From Sphingobacteriaceae bacterium (lineage in GTDB: Bacteria; Bacteroidota; Bacteroidia; Sphingobacteriales; Sphingobacteriaceae): a stretch of 64,000 bases of DNA. Positions 61,541 through 64,000 of this stretch are shown piece by piece. The notes under the pieces are model-generated. The model made no database searches and was not told the origin of the DNA. It saw nothing but the letters and a program-made list of their open reading frames with translations. The stretch lies in the NCBI GenBank assembly GCA_947460875.1, contig CANHGR010000005.1, positions 1 through 64,000 of the forward strand, given 5' to 3'. The first letter of the stretch is position 1, and each line of letters starts with the position of its first letter. The position numbers were made by a program, and so were the translations under genes.

Positions 61541-62497
61541 TTATACTGACACCGTATCTTCTTTTGCGGCCAGATATCGTTCTGCTTCCAGAGCAGCCAT
61601 ACAGCCTGTACCAGCTGCTGTAACTGCTTGTCTGAATATCTTGTCCTGCGCATCACCGCAAGCAAAAATACCTTCTATATTGGTCTGAGTACTATTAGGC
61701 TTGGTGATAAGATATCCCGTTTCATCCATATCTAACATCCCTTTAAATAGTGTAGTGTTCGGTGTGTGCCCGATCGCAACAAAGAAACCAGTAACGTCTA
61801 CCACACGTTCTACCTGTGTTTGATTGTTTAATATTCTGACACCTGTAACAACCTTGCCGTCACCTAAAATCTCTTGTGTTTCGGTATTATAATGGATCTC
61901 AATATTTGAAGTGTTAAGCACGCGATGTTGCATTGCCTTTGAGGCTCTGAATTCATCGCGACGAACGAACATGTGTACTTTATTGCAAAGTTTTGCTAAG
62001 TATGTTGCCTCTTCCGCCGCAGTATCTCCTGCTCCAACTATCGCAACGTCTTGTCCTTTGAAAAAGAAACCATCACACACAGCGCAGGCTGAAACACCAA
62101 AACCATTATATTTTTGCTCACTTTCTAAACCTAGCCAACGAGCAGTCGCGCCAGTTGCAATGATCACTGTATCAGCAGTTATAGTCTTATTTTCATCAAT
62201 AATCACTTTATGTACCGGTCCTGAGAAATATACTGAAGTAACATAGCCAAACCTGATTTCTGTACCGAAACGTTCTGCTTGCTTTCTGAAATCTTCCATC
62301 ATCTCCGGACCCATAATCCCCTGAGGATAGCCTGGAAAATTATCAACATCTGTGGTTTCAGTTAACTGTCCGCCAGGGACAATTCCGGTATACAAAACAG
62401 GCTTGAGATCTGCTCTTGCTGCGTAGATAGCGGCTGTATATCCTGCCGGACCTGAGCCAATTATAAGACAATGTACATGTTCGATTTCTTGTGACAT
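61541..62497 (-). CDS. trxB: Thioredoxin reductase TrxB
   Basis: FAD- and NADPH-dependent reduction of thioredoxin. FAD motif LIIGSGPAGYTAAIYAARAD (11-30), redox pair Cys138-Cys141 in SACAVCDGFFF, NADPH motif VAIVGAGDTAAEEATYLAKL, and GIFACGDAQDKIFRQAVTAA at the end. 318 residues. Monocistronic, following guaB in the same direction. Confidence 0.96.
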   Translation of the reverse strand: MSQEIEHVHCLIIGSGPAGYTAAIYAARADLKPVLYTGIVPGGQLTETTDVDNFPGYPQGIMGPEMMEDFRKQAERFGTEIRFGYVTSVYFSGPVHKVIIDENKTITADTVIIATGATARWLGLESEQKYNGFGVSACAVCDGFFFKGQDVAIVGAGDTAAEEATYLAKLCNKVHMFVRRDEFRASKAMQHRVLNTSNIEIHYNTETQEILGDGKVVTGVRILNNQTQVERVVDVTGFFVAIGHTPNTTLFKGMLDMDETGYLITKPNSTQTNIEGIFACGDAQDKIFRQAVTAAGTGCMAALEAERYLAAKEDTVSV

Positions 62498-62514
62498 AAG
62501 ATTTTAATGAGCGA

Positions 62515-62522
62515 CAAATTTA
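62515..62522 (-). promoter_or_regulatory. TAnnTTTG -7 box of trxB
   Basis: TAAATTTG on the minus strand, 17 nt before the trxB ATG. Confidence 0.5.
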
Positions 62523-62595
62523 GGTCTTTGATCTGAGATTAGTTTCCTGGCATTGTCAAAAAACACTCGATAAATTGACTATTTTTAGTGAGTTA

Positions 62596-64000
<1,405 letters not shown>

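Overview
The window looks like chromosomal DNA of a member of the Bacteroidota, most likely the Sphingobacteriaceae (Pedobacter/Mucilaginibacter-like). The signs are AT-rich DNA, almost no Shine-Dalgarno sequences, repeated matches to the Bacteroidota -7 promoter box TAnnTTTG just upstream of starts, TTG and GTG starts, and family choices typical of the group (PLP-type arginine decarboxylase, TlpA/DUF4369 lipoproteins, GH20-PA14 hexosaminidase, WD40-like PD40 proteins). This lineage assignment is inference. I saw no rRNA, tRNA, CRISPR array, prophage or intact insertion sequence.

Layout. 0-1 kb: a badly decayed OmpA-like outer-membrane gene running off the left edge. 1-7.7 kb: queG, an exonuclease, a 38-residue membrane protein, a TlpA-like thioredoxin, an NlpC/P60 lipoprotein, proA-proB and a polyphosphate kinase 2. 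7.8-13.7 kb: a class A penicillin-binding protein and a very large protein that joins a metalloprotease-like domain, a beta-propeller and an outer-membrane barrel. 13.7-16.3 kb: a GIY-YIG-like protein and an S24 repressor divergent around a large palindrome, then two small secreted Gly-rich/Spy-like proteins ending in a clear terminator. 16.3-23.5 kb: bioF-bioD-hydroxyacyl-CoA dehydrogenase, argS back to back with arginine decarboxylase, a lipoprotein and an RluA-type pseudouridine synthase. 23.5-32.9 kb: response regulator, TlpA lipoprotein, gatB, then an envelope-sugar region (kdsA, kdsD, mannose-1-phosphate guanylyltransferase) with recQ and rlmB. 33-38.7 kb: dnaB, a chromate transporter, a TPR protein, etfB-etfA and a bifunctional nuclease. 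38.7-43.8 kb: small hypotheticals, a sphingomyelin-synthase-like membrane enzyme, a serine hydrolase, a propeller protein and an arylesterase. 43.9-52.7 kb: the ybbA-ybbP ABC exporter next to that arylesterase (same neighbourhood as tesA-ybbA-ybbP of E. coli), a small membrane gene bracketed by two copies of a palindromic repeat, DUF1275, a PolB-type exonuclease, RNase R and a polyprenyl synthase. 52.9-61.4 kb: a looser region with a glycine-zipper protein, a GH10 xylanase, a dicarboxylate symporter, a GH20 hexosaminidase, hypotheticals and at least three decayed genes. 61.5-64 kb: trxB and the 3' part of guaB.

Most genes are housekeeping. I did not find a clear new defence or mobile system. 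The best leads are: (i) a two-copy repeat with a covarying stem, one copy with perfect 13-bp terminal inverted repeats, flanking a small membrane gene; (ii) a candidate sphingolipid headgroup enzyme; (iii) the protease-propeller-barrel fusion; (iv) an 18-2-18 operator-like palindrome in front of an S24 repressor; (v) -7 promoter boxes lying only 4-8 nt from start codons, which predicts leaderless transcripts; and (vi) two unlisted small membrane proteins of 38 and 55 residues.
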